Source: Altererythrobacter epoxidivorans (GTDB lineage: Bacteria; Pseudomonadota; Alphaproteobacteria; Sphingomonadales; Sphingomonadaceae). From it: a DNA stretch of 64,000 nt. Made by a program: the position numbers and the translations under genes. Shown here one piece after another: positions 36,196 through 44,611 of the stretch. The notes below the pieces were generated by a model. It saw only the letters and a program-made list of their open reading frames with translations, made no database searches and was not told the origin of the DNA. Positions within the stretch are counted from its first letter, which is position 1; each line of letters opens with the position of its first letter. The stretch spans positions 620,001 through 684,000 of the forward strand of contig NZ_CP012669.1 in the NCBI RefSeq assembly GCF_001281485.1, written 5' to 3'.

Positions 36196-38844
36196 ATGAT
36201 TGGACAAGTTAAAGCGGGTGCGGCGAAGGCGAATCCCGCTGGCCGGTTGGCAATTGCCCTGCTTTGCGGAACGATGCTTACGGGCTTGCCGACGGTGGCC
36301 TGGGCTCAGGAAGCGGAAGCGGGTGAGGCGGGCGATACTGCTGTCCAGCAGCCTGTCGACAACACGATCCGTACTATCAGCATCGTCGGGGCGGAACGTC
36401 TCGAAGCCCAGACTATCCTCAGCTACATCAAGCTGCGCGTCGGGCAGCAGTACACCTCGGCCGCTGCCGACGGCGCCCTGAAGGATCTTGGTGCGACCGA
36501 ACTGTTCTCCAACTTCTCGATCCGCAACGATGGCGGCAATGTCGTAATCAACGTCACCGAAAACCCGGTGATCAACCGCATCGTCCTTGAAGGCAACAAG
36601 CGGATCAAGAACGACAAAATCCTGCCGGAAATCAAACTCTCGCCGCGTCAGATCTTCACGCGATCGAAGGTTCGCGCCGACGTTGCGCGCATCATTGAAC
36701 TCTACAAGCGCCAGGGCCGTTTTGCAGCGACTGTGGAGCCCAAAATGGTTCAGTTGCCGCAGAACCGCGTCGATATCGTTTTCGAGATTTCGGAAGGTCC
36801 GAAGTCGAAGGTCCGCCAGATCAACATCATCGGCAACGAAGAGTTCTCCGACGGCAAGCTTCGCGGTGAAATGATCACGAAGCAGGCGCGTCTGACGAGT
36901 TTCCTCAGCTCGAATACCAGCTACGATCCCGATCGCCTGGCCTTCGACCAGCAGAAGCTTCGCCAGTTCTACCTGACCGAAGGTTATGCCGACTTCCGTG
37001 TCGTCTCGGCCGTGGCCGAACTGACCCCGGACAAGCGCGACTTCATCATCACCTACGTGGTGGAAGAGGGCGAGCGCTACAAGTTCGGCGACGTCAAAGT
37101 GGAAAGCCAGCTCAGGGACTTCGACAGCGATGCCATGAGCAAGGGCTTGCCGATGAAGACCGGCGATTACTACAACGTAGAAACGGTCGAAAACACGGTC
37201 GAGCAGCTGCAGGAACTGGCCGGAACATTCGGTTATGCTTTCGCGGAAGTCGATCCCGACTTCACGCGTAGCCGCGAAAATCTCACCATGGACGTGAACT
37301 TCGTGATCCGCGAAGCGCCGCGCGTTTATGTCGAGCGTGTCGATGTGAACGGCAACACGCTGACGCAGGACAAGGTCGTCCGCCGTGAATTCCGTATTGC
37401 AGAAGGCGATGCGTTCAACTCGCTGTCGGTCCAGCGTTCGACCGCACGCATCAATTCGCTCGGTTACTTCCAGGAAAACTTCGAGATTACCCAGGTCGAC
37501 GGTAGCGGTCCCGACCGGATCGTGCTCGAAGCCAACGTGGAAGAGCAGCCCACCGGCGAACTCCAGCTTTCGGCAGGCTTCTCGTCGATCGAAAGCTTCA
37601 TCCTCGCGGCATCGGTTCGCCAGCGGAACTTCCGCGGTCGTGGCCAGACCGTCGGCGCCAGCGTGAACTATTCACGTTACTCGCGCTCGGTCCAGCTCAG
37701 CTTTACCGAACCCTATGTGTTCGACCGGAACATATCGGCCGGCGTCGATGTCTACCGCCGCGACTTCAACAGCTTCAACCGGTACGCGACCGACCGTCGC
37801 AACCTGTATGAAAAGACCACGACCGGTATCTCGATGCGTGCCGGTGTGCCGCTTACCGAATATATCTCGCTGATCGGCAGCTATACGTTCAACTACGACC
37901 AGGTGAGCCTGGACGAGCAGACGTATTTCTCGACCATCAACGGCGAATCGACCTGCGATCCGCTCAAGGCGAGCCGCTATCTCTGTGAAGCGATCGGCGA
38001 CCGGACGAGCTCGATCCTCGGCATGTCGCTCGCTTACAATACGCTCGACAGCCGCCTGCGCCCGACCCGCGGTAGCAACGTCACTTTCTCGACCGAATTT
38101 GCCGGTCTTGGTGGCTCCGTGAAATACCTGCGCGTCCGCGGCAAGGCTGCAAAGTACTGGCCAGTGGGTGCTGGCTTCATCTTCTCGCTTTCGGCGGAAG
38201 GTGGTGCGATCAACGCACTCAAGAGCGAAAACATTCCGGGCCGCGACGACGTTCTGCTGACCGATCGTTTCTTCCTCGGCGAACCGCAGATGCGCGGCTT
38301 CGACATTCGCGGTATCGGCCCGCGCATCCTGCGCCAGCCTTACGTGACGGTCGATGGCGTTCCGACGCCGATCACCGAACGCAACCAGGTCCAGGACGAC
38401 GCGCTGGGCGGTCGTGCGTTCTATCTCGGCCGTGCCGAACTCGAAATCCCGCTGGGCAGCGGTGCACGCGAACTCGGCCTGCGTCCTTCGATCTTTGCCG
38501 ATGTCGGTGCGTTGTTCGCCGTCGACAGGCCGCTGTTGCAGGATTATCCGAACGGCGTTCAGGCGACCGATGACGAAGGTAATCTGTATTACTACGATGC
38601 CGACGGTCTGCTGACCCTCGACCCGGGCACGGCAACTGATCCCAACGATCCCGCCATTCGTCCGGGCAGCGCCTTCCGCGAAGTCTTCGTCGGCGATTCT
38701 GCGGCGCCTCGCGTCGCTGTCGGTATCGGCGTCAACTGGAACTCGCCCTTCGGTCCGTTCAGGATCGATTTCGCCAAGATCCTTAGGAAGGAACCTGGTG
38801 ACGACACCAAGCAATTCTCGTTCAACGTAGGAACACAATTCTAA
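36196..38844 (+). CDS. bamA: Outer membrane protein assembly factor BamA
   Basis: 882 residues. After a signal peptide ending VAWAQE come five POTRA repeats (first about residues 50-120) and a C-terminal Omp85 barrel with the MRGFDIRGIGPR (V/I-R-G-F) lock motif. It ends in phenylalanine (FNVGTQF), as outer-membrane barrels do. BamA folds other barrel proteins into the outer membrane. 169 bases separate it from rseP. Its stop overlaps the OmpH gene start (TAATG). Confidence 0.98.
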   Translation: MIGQVKAGAAKANPAGRLAIALLCGTMLTGLPTVAWAQEAEAGEAGDTAVQQPVDNTIRTISIVGAERLEAQTILSYIKLRVGQQYTSAAADGALKDLGATELFSNFSIRNDGGNVVINVTENPVINRIVLEGNKRIKNDKILPEIKLSPRQIFTRSKVRADVARIIELYKRQGRFAATVEPKMVQLPQNRVDIVFEISEGPKSKVRQINIIGNEEFSDGKLRGEMITKQARLTSFLSSNTSYDPDRLAFDQQKLRQFYLTEGYADFRVVSAVAELTPDKRDFIITYVVEEGERYKFGDVKVESQLRDFDSDAMSKGLPMKTGDYYNVETVENTVEQLQELAGTFGYAFAEVDPDFTRSRENLTMDVNFVIREAPRVYVERVDVNGNTLTQDKVVRREFRIAEGDAFNSLSVQRSTARINSLGYFQENFEITQVDGSGPDRIVLEANVEEQPTGELQLSAGFSSIESFILAASVRQRNFRGRGQTVGASVNYSRYSRSVQLSFTEPYVFDRNISAGVDVYRRDFNSFNRYATDRRNLYEKTTTGISMRAGVPLTEYISLIGSYTFNYDQVSLDEQTYFSTINGESTCDPLKASRYLCEAIGDRTSSILGMSLAYNTLDSRLRPTRGSNVTFSTEFAGLGGSVKYLRVRGKAAKYWPVGAGFIFSLSAEGGAINALKSENIPGRDDVLLTDRFFLGEPQMRGFDIRGIGPRILRQPYVTVDGVPTPITERNQVQDDALGGRAFYLGRAELEIPLGSGARELGLRPSIFADVGALFAVDRPLLQDYPNGVQATDDEGNLYYYDADGLLTLDPGTATDPNDPAIRPGSAFREVFVGDSAAPRVAVGIGVNWNSPFGPFRIDFAKILRKEPGDDTKQFSFNVGTQF

Positions 38845-39530
38845 TGAAGATTATTTCAAAGTCCGCTCTTGCTGCGGGTCTCGCCATGACTGCTGTCATC
38901 GCCAGCGTGCCGGCCCCCGTCGCCGCCCAGGTCAATGGCATGGCTACGAGCAACCCGACGATGGCGATCCTTCGTGCTGCTGCTCGCACCAACGCGTACC
39001 AGCAGATCAACACGACCTATGCCGCGAATATCCAGCAGGTTAACCAGCTCAATACCGAGATCACCAACCTGCAAATCTCGCTCGACACCAACAAGGACAA
39101 CCAGCTGAGCGACGCCGAAATCACTGCAAACCCGACGGTGGTGCAGCAGATTCAGGCGAAGGAACAGCAGGCAGCGACCGCGACCCAGCCGATCGCTATG
39201 GCCCAGTATTACGCCATCGAGCAGCTGATGAACGATTACGTCAATGCACGTAACCAGGTCCTTGCTTCGAAGAAGGTTACGGTCCTGATTGCTCCCGACG
39301 CGATCCAGTATGCGCCGGACGGTTTCGACATCACGACCGACATCGTCGCAGCGATCGATTCGCGTCTTCCGTCGGTAACGACGACGGTTCCGGCCGGATG
39401 GCAGCCGCGTCGCCAGACGGTCGAAATGCACCAGGCGATCCAGCAGATCCTCGTGGTCGCAGCCCAGCAGGCTGCTGCCCGCCAGGCTCAGCAGCAACAG
39501 CAGGGCGCGCAGGCCCCGGCTGGCCGCTAA
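38844..39530 (+). CDS. OmpH/Skp-like periplasmic chaperone with EF-hand loop
   Basis: 228 residues. A signal peptide ends near residue 28 (APVAAQV). The position after bamA and the helical, Gln-rich sequence fit the OmpH/Skp family, which holds unfolded outer-membrane proteins. Unusually, [12 protein letters not shown] (about residues 81-92) is a 12-residue EF-hand calcium loop with D1, N3, D5, S9 and E12 in place. The C-terminus is Ala/Gln-rich. Family assignment is moderately firm; the calcium role is inferred. Confidence 0.85.
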   Translation: MKIISKSALAAGLAMTAVIASVPAPVAAQVNGMATSNPTMAILRAAARTNAYQQINTTYAANIQQVNQLNTEITNLQISLDTNKDNQLSDAEITANPTVVQQIQAKEQQAATATQPIAMAQYYAIEQLMNDYVNARNQVLASKKVTVLIAPDAIQYAPDGFDITTDIVAAIDSRLPSVTTTVPAGWQPRRQTVEMHQAIQQILVVAAQQAAARQAQQQQQGAQAPAGR

Positions 39531-39553
39531 GTAAAGCTATCGGGGGCAGGGCG

Positions 39554-40018
39554 ATGAGCGACGGAACGATCGTAACCGATTACGACATCCAGAAAATCCT
39601 CAAGGCTCTGCCTCACCGGTATCCCTTGCTGCTGGTCGATCGCGTCAAGACGATCGAGCTCGGCGAGCGGATTCACGCGGTGAAAGCCGTGAGCATGAAC
39701 GAGGAGTTCTTCCAGGGGCATTTCCCCGGCGCTCCTATCATGCCCGGCGTGCTCCAGATCGAGGCAATGGCTCAGGCCGCTGCCATTCTCGGGATCGAGA
39801 CGCTCGAACTGTCCGGTACGGGCAAGCTGGTGTTTTTCATGGGTATCGAGAACGCAAAGTTCCGCAGCCCTGTGACGCCCGGTTGCCTGCTCGATATGGA
39901 GGTCGAATTCGTCCAGAAGCGCAGCCGCGTTTACAAGTTCAAGGGCAAGGCCAGCGTCGAAGGCAAGACGACCTGCGAGGTCGAATTCACCGCGATGATC
40001 GCCGATCCACCGAAATAA
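39554..40018 (+). CDS. fabZ: 3-hydroxyacyl-ACP dehydratase FabZ
   Basis: 154 residues. Hot-dog fold with the active-site pattern [36 protein letters not shown] (catalytic His and Glu). It dehydrates 3-hydroxyacyl-ACP in fatty acid elongation. GGGGGCAGGG precedes the ATG. In LPS-making bacteria lpxD and lpxA flank this gene; here neither does. Confidence 0.98.
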   Translation: MSDGTIVTDYDIQKILKALPHRYPLLLVDRVKTIELGERIHAVKAVSMNEEFFQGHFPGAPIMPGVLQIEAMAQAAAILGIETLELSGTGKLVFFMGIENAKFRSPVTPGCLLDMEVEFVQKRSRVYKFKGKASVEGKTTCEVEFTAMIADPPK

Positions 40019-40112
40019 GGTTGCAATCCGGGCGCAGCGCCTCTAAGCGCGCGCCTTTCCCGCAAACAGCATGGCCGGTCGGAACCGGGCAACGCTAGCA
40101 AGGACAAGAGAC

Positions 40113-40337
40113 ATGAAAGCCGAAGGGCATCCCGACTACCACATGATCACGGTCAAGATGACCGATGGTACTGAATTCCAGACGCGCTCCACCTGGGGCA
40201 GCGAAGGCGACACGCTGACGCTCGAAATCGATCCGACCAGCCACCCGGCATGGACGGGCGGTCGCCAGCAGGTTCAGGAAGGCGGCCGTGTTGCTGCGTT
40301 CAACAAGCGCTTCGGTGGTCTGTCGCTCAAGAAGTAA
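40113..40337 (+). CDS. rpmE: 50S ribosomal protein L31, zinc-free type
   Basis: 74 residues: [45 protein letters not shown] and [10 protein letters not shown] are L31 features. No CxxC zinc site is present, as in the C-minus form common in alphaproteobacteria. A strong terminator follows. Confidence 0.95.
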   Translation: MKAEGHPDYHMITVKMTDGTEFQTRSTWGSEGDTLTLEIDPTSHPAWTGGRQQVQEGGRVAAFNKRFGGLSLKK

Positions 40338-40375
40338 GCGACTTACAAGCTTCGCGATCTTCGGATCGCAAGGGG

Positions 40376-40403
40376 AAGGCGGGCCGACGGGTCCGCCTTT
40401 TTC
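40376..40403 (+). terminator. Rho-independent terminator after rpmE
   Basis: AAGGCGGGCC pairs with GGTCCGCCTT (one G-U), loop of about 4 bases, then TTTTT. It ends 66 bases after the rpmE stop. A second small hairpin (GCGATC-TTCG-GATCGC, 40354-40369) precedes it. Confidence 0.85.
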
Positions 40404-40416
40404 GTATGCGCCCGGA

Positions 40417-40827
40417 TCAGCCGCTGTTCGTTACGCGGCCATCGGCTGCGATCGTGAAAGATCCGTCGCCAGCGCCGCCATCCAATTCGACGAAGATTTC
40501 GTAGGAATTGCCCGGCTCGAGCGGCTTGGCAGCCTTGTAGTCTTTCGGATCCGACAAATCCGATTTCTGGCCATAGGCGAACGGCGTCTCGAACAGGCAT
40601 CCACTGGTGCGCGAACCATCTGCCCACACGACTTCACGTGTTTCGACATTGGTGACTTCGACCACGCGGACGCAATCGGACGAGAACAAGCCGGCGTTCG
40701 GGTTCCGGAACCTGATTTCGTCCTCGACCCGTTCGGCTTCCAGGTCGATGTAGCTGGCAACACATCCGGACAGCATCGCTGACATTGCGCCAGCGGCCAC
40801 CGACGTTTTCAATCGCAGATAAGGCAT
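40417..40827 (-). CDS. Hypothetical lipoprotein
   Basis: 136 residues from the ATG at 40827. A short signal with lipobox LSGC (Cys about residue 22) implies lipid anchoring. The mature part has three cysteines and a strand-rich look (VRVVEVTNVETREVVWADGS, YEIFVELDGGAGDGSFTI). No family recognised. It follows the DksA-like gene by 16 bases on the same strand, so co-transcription is likely. Confidence 0.75.
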   Translation of the reverse strand: MPYLRLKTSVAAGAMSAMLSGCVASYIDLEAERVEDEIRFRNPNAGLFSSDCVRVVEVTNVETREVVWADGSRTSGCLFETPFAYGQKSDLSDPKDYKAAKPLEPGNSYEIFVELDGGAGDGSFTIAADGRVTNSG

Positions 40828-40843
40828 GCCTGGCGGGTGCCCC

Positions 40844-41164
40844 TCAGGCCGAAGCACACTTGATGCAGCGCGTAGCGATCGGACGCGCTTCCAGCCTCGC
40901 ATGGCTGATTTCGTCGCCACACACCGCGCACGTGCCATAGGTTCCGTTGCCGATGCGGAGCAGCGCGAGCCGGATCTGCTGGATTTCCGCGCGCAATACG
41001 TCATCGATGCCTTCGAGCGCTTCGTCATCGGCAAGGTCGGTCGCCTGTTCTTCCCAGTCCGCGTCGAGTGGGTGGCGAAGGTCGTCCTCGATCACCTCGG
41101 TGCGTTGCAGCAGGTCGTCGAGCCGCGTGCGGAGCTGCTGTTCGATGTCTTTAAATTCGCTCAT
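40844..41164 (-). CDS. TraR/DksA-family zinc-finger protein
   Basis: 106 residues. A coiled-coil N-terminal half (FKDIEQQLRTRLDDLLQRTE, then DDLADDEALEGIDD) leads to the four-cysteine finger CAVCGDEISHARLEARP...CIKC. The DxxDxA-type acidic tip needed to act on RNA polymerase is suggested by ADWEEQATDLADDE. Short for DksA (about 150), so a minor paralogue is likely. Its ATG overlaps the oxygenase stop by one base (TGATG). Confidence 0.88.
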   Translation of the reverse strand: MSEFKDIEQQLRTRLDDLLQRTEVIEDDLRHPLDADWEEQATDLADDEALEGIDDVLRAEIQQIRLALLRIGNGTYGTCAVCGDEISHARLEARPIATRCIKCASA

Positions 41165-41799
41165 CACCATCCCCATTCTTTTTCGCGATACCACTTGGTT
41201 ATCACGTATTTGATTCCTTTGCGCACCTTCATGCCGTGATGCAGCGTGTTTGGATTGACGCTGCCATCGGGCCGGCGGTTGTTCCAGCACACCAGCTTGC
41301 CCGTTTCGGGCTGGAATGTCTTCCCGACCACCTTGAACCGGGTAGCACCGCCAGCCTCGACTTCATTGAGATAGATCATGAAAGTCCAGCTGCGTTGCCC
41401 GGCGACCGAACAATATTTGACGTAATCCTCACCACCCGGCGCGAAATAGTCCGTGTGCGGCTTGAATTCCTGGCCGACGTCATAACGCTGGCCCTGGCAA
41501 GGTTCGCCGAATGCCGGGTCGATGCCATTCAGGGCCACAAGCCTTGCTTCCAGTTCCCGAACGCTCGGATTGGCGGGATCGAGGTCGCAGGTCTCGCTGG
41601 TGCGGAAATAGGCATCGCCATTGGCGTCCGCGATCGTCGACGGCCGGCGGTTGGCTTCGATCAGCGCGATGAGTTCGGCACATAATTCAGGCTCGAGGAA
41701 CCCGCGCAACTGGAACAGTTCGATCTTGGGATTTGGAACCTGCTGGACGCCGTTGGTCGACAGGAGCCTCGTTGCAGAAGATTCGCCGTTTTCAAGCAC
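41164..41799 (-). CDS. 2-oxoglutarate/Fe(II) oxygenase, prolyl 4-hydroxylase type
   Basis: 211 residues. The iron ligands are HTDYF (HxD) and the distal His in TLHHGMKV, followed by the 2-oxoglutarate-binding Lys region GIKYVITKWYRE. The core GQRYDVGQEFKPHTDYFAPG is characteristic of bacterial P4H-like enzymes. The substrate protein or peptide is unknown. Coupled to the DksA-type gene. Confidence 0.9.
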   Translation of the reverse strand: MLENGESSATRLLSTNGVQQVPNPKIELFQLRGFLEPELCAELIALIEANRRPSTIADANGDAYFRTSETCDLDPANPSVRELEARLVALNGIDPAFGEPCQGQRYDVGQEFKPHTDYFAPGGEDYVKYCSVAGQRSWTFMIYLNEVEAGGATRFKVVGKTFQPETGKLVCWNNRRPDGSVNPNTLHHGMKVRKGIKYVITKWYREKEWGW

Positions 41800-41904
41800 G
41801 GCGTCAGATTACGGTTGGTGACGCTTCGGGCAAGAGAGAAATATTATTGCGTTTGACGGTCCAACGCGCAGTTTTCGCTTTGCAAACGGGATCGCCTGTG
41901 CAAC

Positions 41905-41930
41905 AGGCTCGCCCCCGCTACGGCGAGCCT
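41905..41930. repeat. Perfect 9-bp hairpin before tRNA-His
   Basis: AGGCTCGCC and GGCGAGCCT flank an 8-base loop. Its right arm touches the -35 box of the putative tRNA-His promoter. It follows no plus-strand gene closely and has no T run, so its role (terminator of a minus-strand or long read-through transcript, or nothing) is open. Confidence 0.4.
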
Positions 41931-41957
41931 TGACGGGCTGGCCAAGGCGCGTATCAG
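41930..41957 (+). promoter_or_regulatory. Sigma-70 promoter of tRNA-His
   Basis: TTGACG at 41930-41935, a 16-base spacer and TATCAG at 41952-41957. Transcription would begin near 41964, about 37 bases before the tRNA. Confidence 0.6.
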
Positions 41958-42000
41958 CCCCGCTTGCGCGGCATCCGACGACAGCGGGCCGGGGCATTGT

Positions 42001-42078
42001 GGCGATCGTAGCTCAGTTGGTTAGAGCGCCGGTTTGTGGTACCGGAGGTCGGGGGTTCGAGACCCCTCGATCGCCCCA
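42001..42078 (+). tRNA. tRNA-His (anticodon GTG)
   Basis: The acceptor stem GCGATCG (42002-42008) pairs with CGATCGC (42068-42074). The G at 42001 is the extra G-1 facing C73, the identity mark of tRNA-His. The anticodon loop TTGTGGT gives GTG, and CCA is encoded at 42076-42078. Confidence 0.97.
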
Positions 42079-42129
42079 TTTTCCCCGAGCAGACTGTTAC
42101 CCGGCCGCGTGGCTGAAAGGGGTAATTCG

Positions 42130-43194
42130 ATGCCGGCATTCTGGACCGAAGCGGACTATGACGATCACGAGCTGGTTCAGTTCGTGCACGAGCCCAACAG
42201 CGGCCTGACTGCTATTATCGCTCTCCATTCGACCCATCTCGGCCCCGGCGCGGGCGGCACCCGTTTCTGGCACTATGCCGATCCGGCAAGCGCGATGCGC
42301 GATGCGCTGCGTCTCAGCCGCGGCATGAGCTACAAGAACGCGATGGCCGGACTTCCGCTCGGCGGGGGCAAGGCCGTGATCCTGGCGGATAAGGACCGTA
42401 CCAAGACGCCCGAATTGCTCGCCGCTTTCGGCGACGCGGTCGAGGCTCTGAATGGTCGCTACGTCACTGCAGAAGACGTGGGCATCAGCGAAGCCGACAT
42501 GGTTGCCGTGTCGAAGCGTACTGCCCATGTCTCCGGCCTTCCGGTCGAGGGCGAAGATGCCGCCGGCGGCGATCCCGGCCCGTTCACCGCAATGGGCATC
42601 TATCACGGCATCAAGGCCGCCGTCCGCCACAAGCTGGGCAAGGATAGCGTCGAAAACGTCCACATCGCGATCCAGGGCACCGGTAGTGTCGGTGGCGGCG
42701 TTGCGCGCCTGCTGGCCAAGGACGGAGCCAAGCTGACGCTGGCCGACATGCATGCAGATCGTGCCGAAGCCCTTGCGAAGGAACTGGGCGGCGAAGCTGT
42801 GGCAGCGGATGCGATCATGGGCGTTGCCTGCGACGTGTTCAGCCCCAACGCGCTCGGTGCGATCCTCGACGACGAAGGAATCGCGCGTCTCGAGGCTCCG
42901 ATCGTTGCAGGCGGTGCGAACAACCAGCTCGCCCGTGCACATCACGGCAAGCTGCTTGCCGATCGCGGCATCCTGTATGCGCCCGACTACGTCATCAATG
43001 CCGGCGGGATCATCTCGGTGGCGATGGAATACCTCTGCCGCCAGCATGGCGAGCCCTGCGACATCAACGAGGTTCGCAAGCGGATCGCGCAGATTCCGGG
43101 CCGTCTCGAAGAAATCTGGCAGGCTTCGGAAAGCTCCGGCGAAACCGCTGATGTTGTTGCCGACAGGATGGCGCAGAAGCTCATCGGACGCTGA
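42130..43194 (+). CDS. Glu/Leu/Phe/Val-family amino acid dehydrogenase
   Basis: 354 residues. The catalytic region MSYKNAMAGLPLGGGKAVI carries the two lysines of the family, and the NAD-binding fold has IQGTGSVGGGVARLLA. Length and the AEDVGISEADM stretch fit leucine, valine or phenylalanine dehydrogenases better than glutamate dehydrogenase. It deaminates a branched-chain or aromatic amino acid with NAD+; the substrate cannot be told. It follows tRNA-His by 51 bases. Confidence 0.9.
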   Translation: MPAFWTEADYDDHELVQFVHEPNSGLTAIIALHSTHLGPGAGGTRFWHYADPASAMRDALRLSRGMSYKNAMAGLPLGGGKAVILADKDRTKTPELLAAFGDAVEALNGRYVTAEDVGISEADMVAVSKRTAHVSGLPVEGEDAAGGDPGPFTAMGIYHGIKAAVRHKLGKDSVENVHIAIQGTGSVGGGVARLLAKDGAKLTLADMHADRAEALAKELGGEAVAADAIMGVACDVFSPNALGAILDDEGIARLEAPIVAGGANNQLARAHHGKLLADRGILYAPDYVINAGGIISVAMEYLCRQHGEPCDINEVRKRIAQIPGRLEEIWQASESSGETADVVADRMAQKLIGR

Positions 43195-43204
43195 CGATGC
43201 AGGC

Positions 43205-43224
43205 GGTACAAGTGGACTTGTACC
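43205..43224. repeat. 20-bp palindrome between the dehydrogenase and ccmC
   Basis: GGTACAAGTGGACTTGTACC has 9-base perfect arms around two central bases. It lies 10 bases after the dehydrogenase stop and 58 before ccmC. It could be a dimeric operator for the ccm cluster or a terminator hairpin (no T run). No known operator matched. Confidence 0.5.
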
Positions 43225-43281
43225 AAATGCAGTCTTGCGGGGGGCGGGGACGGCTGTATTAGCCGCACCTAAGATAATCCC

Positions 43282-44004
43282 ATGCACGGCTTCGCCAATC
43301 CTAAACGTTTTTTGACGCTCGCCCGCTGGCTGACACCCTTGCTGATGGTGTCCGGTCTGCTGCTGAGCGCAGTGGCGCTGACCTGGGGGCTTTTCTTCGT
43401 CTCTCCCGACAGGCTGATGGGCGAAACGGTGCGCATCCTGTTCCTGCACGTTCCAGCAGCCTGGCTCGGCATGGGCGGGTGGAGCGCGATTGCGATCTCG
43501 AGCCTCGTTTTCCTAGTCTGGAAACATCCGCTGGCGGCGATTGCGGCGCGCGCGTCGGCGGTGCCGGGAATGGTCTTTACCGCCATCTGCCTTGCGACAG
43601 GTTCGATCTGGGGCCGCCCGGCATGGGGCACTTGGTGGGTATGGGACGGGCGGCTGACGAGTATGCTGGTGCTGCTGTTTCTCTATGCCGGTTACATCGC
43701 ATTGTCGCAGGCGGCGGCTCGCGACGGAGCATCGTCGCGTATTCCGGCGATCTTCGGACTTGTCGGCGCGGTCAATGTGCCGATCATCAACCGTTCGGTC
43801 GTGTGGTGGAATTCGCTTCACCAACCTCCTTCGATCACCATGGGCAAAAGCGCGATCGACCCCGAATTCCTTGTCCCGATGCTGGTCGCGGTCCTGGGCT
43901 TCTCGCTGCTGTTCGGCGGCGTGGTCCTGGCGCGGATGCGGGCGCTGCTCGCCGATTTCCAGACCGAGGCGCGGCTGCGCCGCAGGGCGATGGAGGCGGC
44001 ATGA
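43282..44004 (+). CDS. ccmC: Haem exporter protein CcmC
   Basis: 240 residues, six membrane helices. The haem-handling tryptophan-rich loop WGTWWVWDGRLTSMLV and two flanking histidine regions (HVPAAWLGM, NSLHQPPSI) are in place. CcmC attaches haem to CcmE in the periplasm. It opens the ccmCDEFGH series, whose genes overlap by 4 bases each. ccmA and ccmB, which usually precede it, are not here. Confidence 0.97.
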   Translation: MHGFANPKRFLTLARWLTPLLMVSGLLLSAVALTWGLFFVSPDRLMGETVRILFLHVPAAWLGMGGWSAIAISSLVFLVWKHPLAAIAARASAVPGMVFTAICLATGSIWGRPAWGTWWVWDGRLTSMLVLLFLYAGYIALSQAAARDGASSRIPAIFGLVGAVNVPIINRSVVWWNSLHQPPSITMGKSAIDPEFLVPMLVAVLGFSLLFGGVVLARMRALLADFQTEARLRRRAMEAA

Positions 44005-44144
44005 ATTACGAAGCGCTCGACCAGTGGAATTTCGTCTTGGCTGCCTATGTCGTCGGCGTTGGCGGAACACTCGCGATGGCGGCGTGGAGCTGGATTGCGA
44101 TGAAGCGTGCCGAACGCCGCCGTGACGAGGTCAAAGGCCGATGA
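44001..44144 (+). CDS. ccmD: Haem exporter protein CcmD
   Basis: 47 residues with one membrane helix (FVLAAYVVGVGGTLAMAAWS) and a basic tail (KRAERRRDEVKGR), typical of CcmD, which helps release haem-loaded CcmE from CcmC. ATGA overlaps on both sides fix the ends. Confidence 0.93.
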   Translation: MNYEALDQWNFVLAAYVVGVGGTLAMAAWSWIAMKRAERRRDEVKGR

Positions 44145-44611
44145 GTGCGCTGAAGGCAAAGCATCAGCGGCTGGTGCTGATCGTGATCGCGTTGCTCGTG
44201 CTCGTGGCTGCAGGGCTGCTCGCGGCATGGTCGCTGCGCAACCAGGCGAATTATTTCTACCTGCCCTCGCAAATGGCAGAGAATCCGCCTGAAACGGGCC
44301 AGGCCGTTCGCCTCGGCGGAATGGTGGAACAGGGCTCGCTCGAAACCATGCCCGACGGAGTTACGATCGCTTTCGTGGTCACCGATCAGGACGAAGCGAG
44401 GGTGCCGGTACGCTATCGCGGCATCGTACCCGATCTTTTCGTCGAAGGATCGGGCGTGGTCGCGGAAGGCGCGCTGGCTGCCGACGGCATTTTCGAAGCG
44501 ACGAACCTGCTTGCCAAGCATGACGAGAATTACGTCCCGCGCGAATTGCAGGAAATGGACCAGCACCAGGCCGCGAAAATGGCCGAAGAAACGACCGTAG
44601 GGATCGAATGA
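44141..44611 (+). CDS. ccmE: Cytochrome c maturation haem chaperone CcmE
   Basis: 156 residues. One N-terminal membrane anchor, then the OB-fold domain with LGGMVEQGSLE and the haem-binding LLAKHDENYVP, whose His bonds haem covalently. It carries haem from CcmC to CcmF. ATGA overlaps with ccmD and ccmF. Confidence 0.97.
   Translation: MSALKAKHQRLVLIVIALLVLVAAGLLAAWSLRNQANYFYLPSQMAENPPETGQAVRLGGMVEQGSLETMPDGVTIAFVVTDQDEARVPVRYRGIVPDLFVEGSGVVAEGALAADGIFEATNLLAKHDENYVPRELQEMDQHQAAKMAEETTVGIE

Noticed and set aside
42034-42129. Upstream extension of the amino acid dehydrogenase frame
   Set aside because: It runs through tRNA-His, so the ATG at 42130 is the real start.
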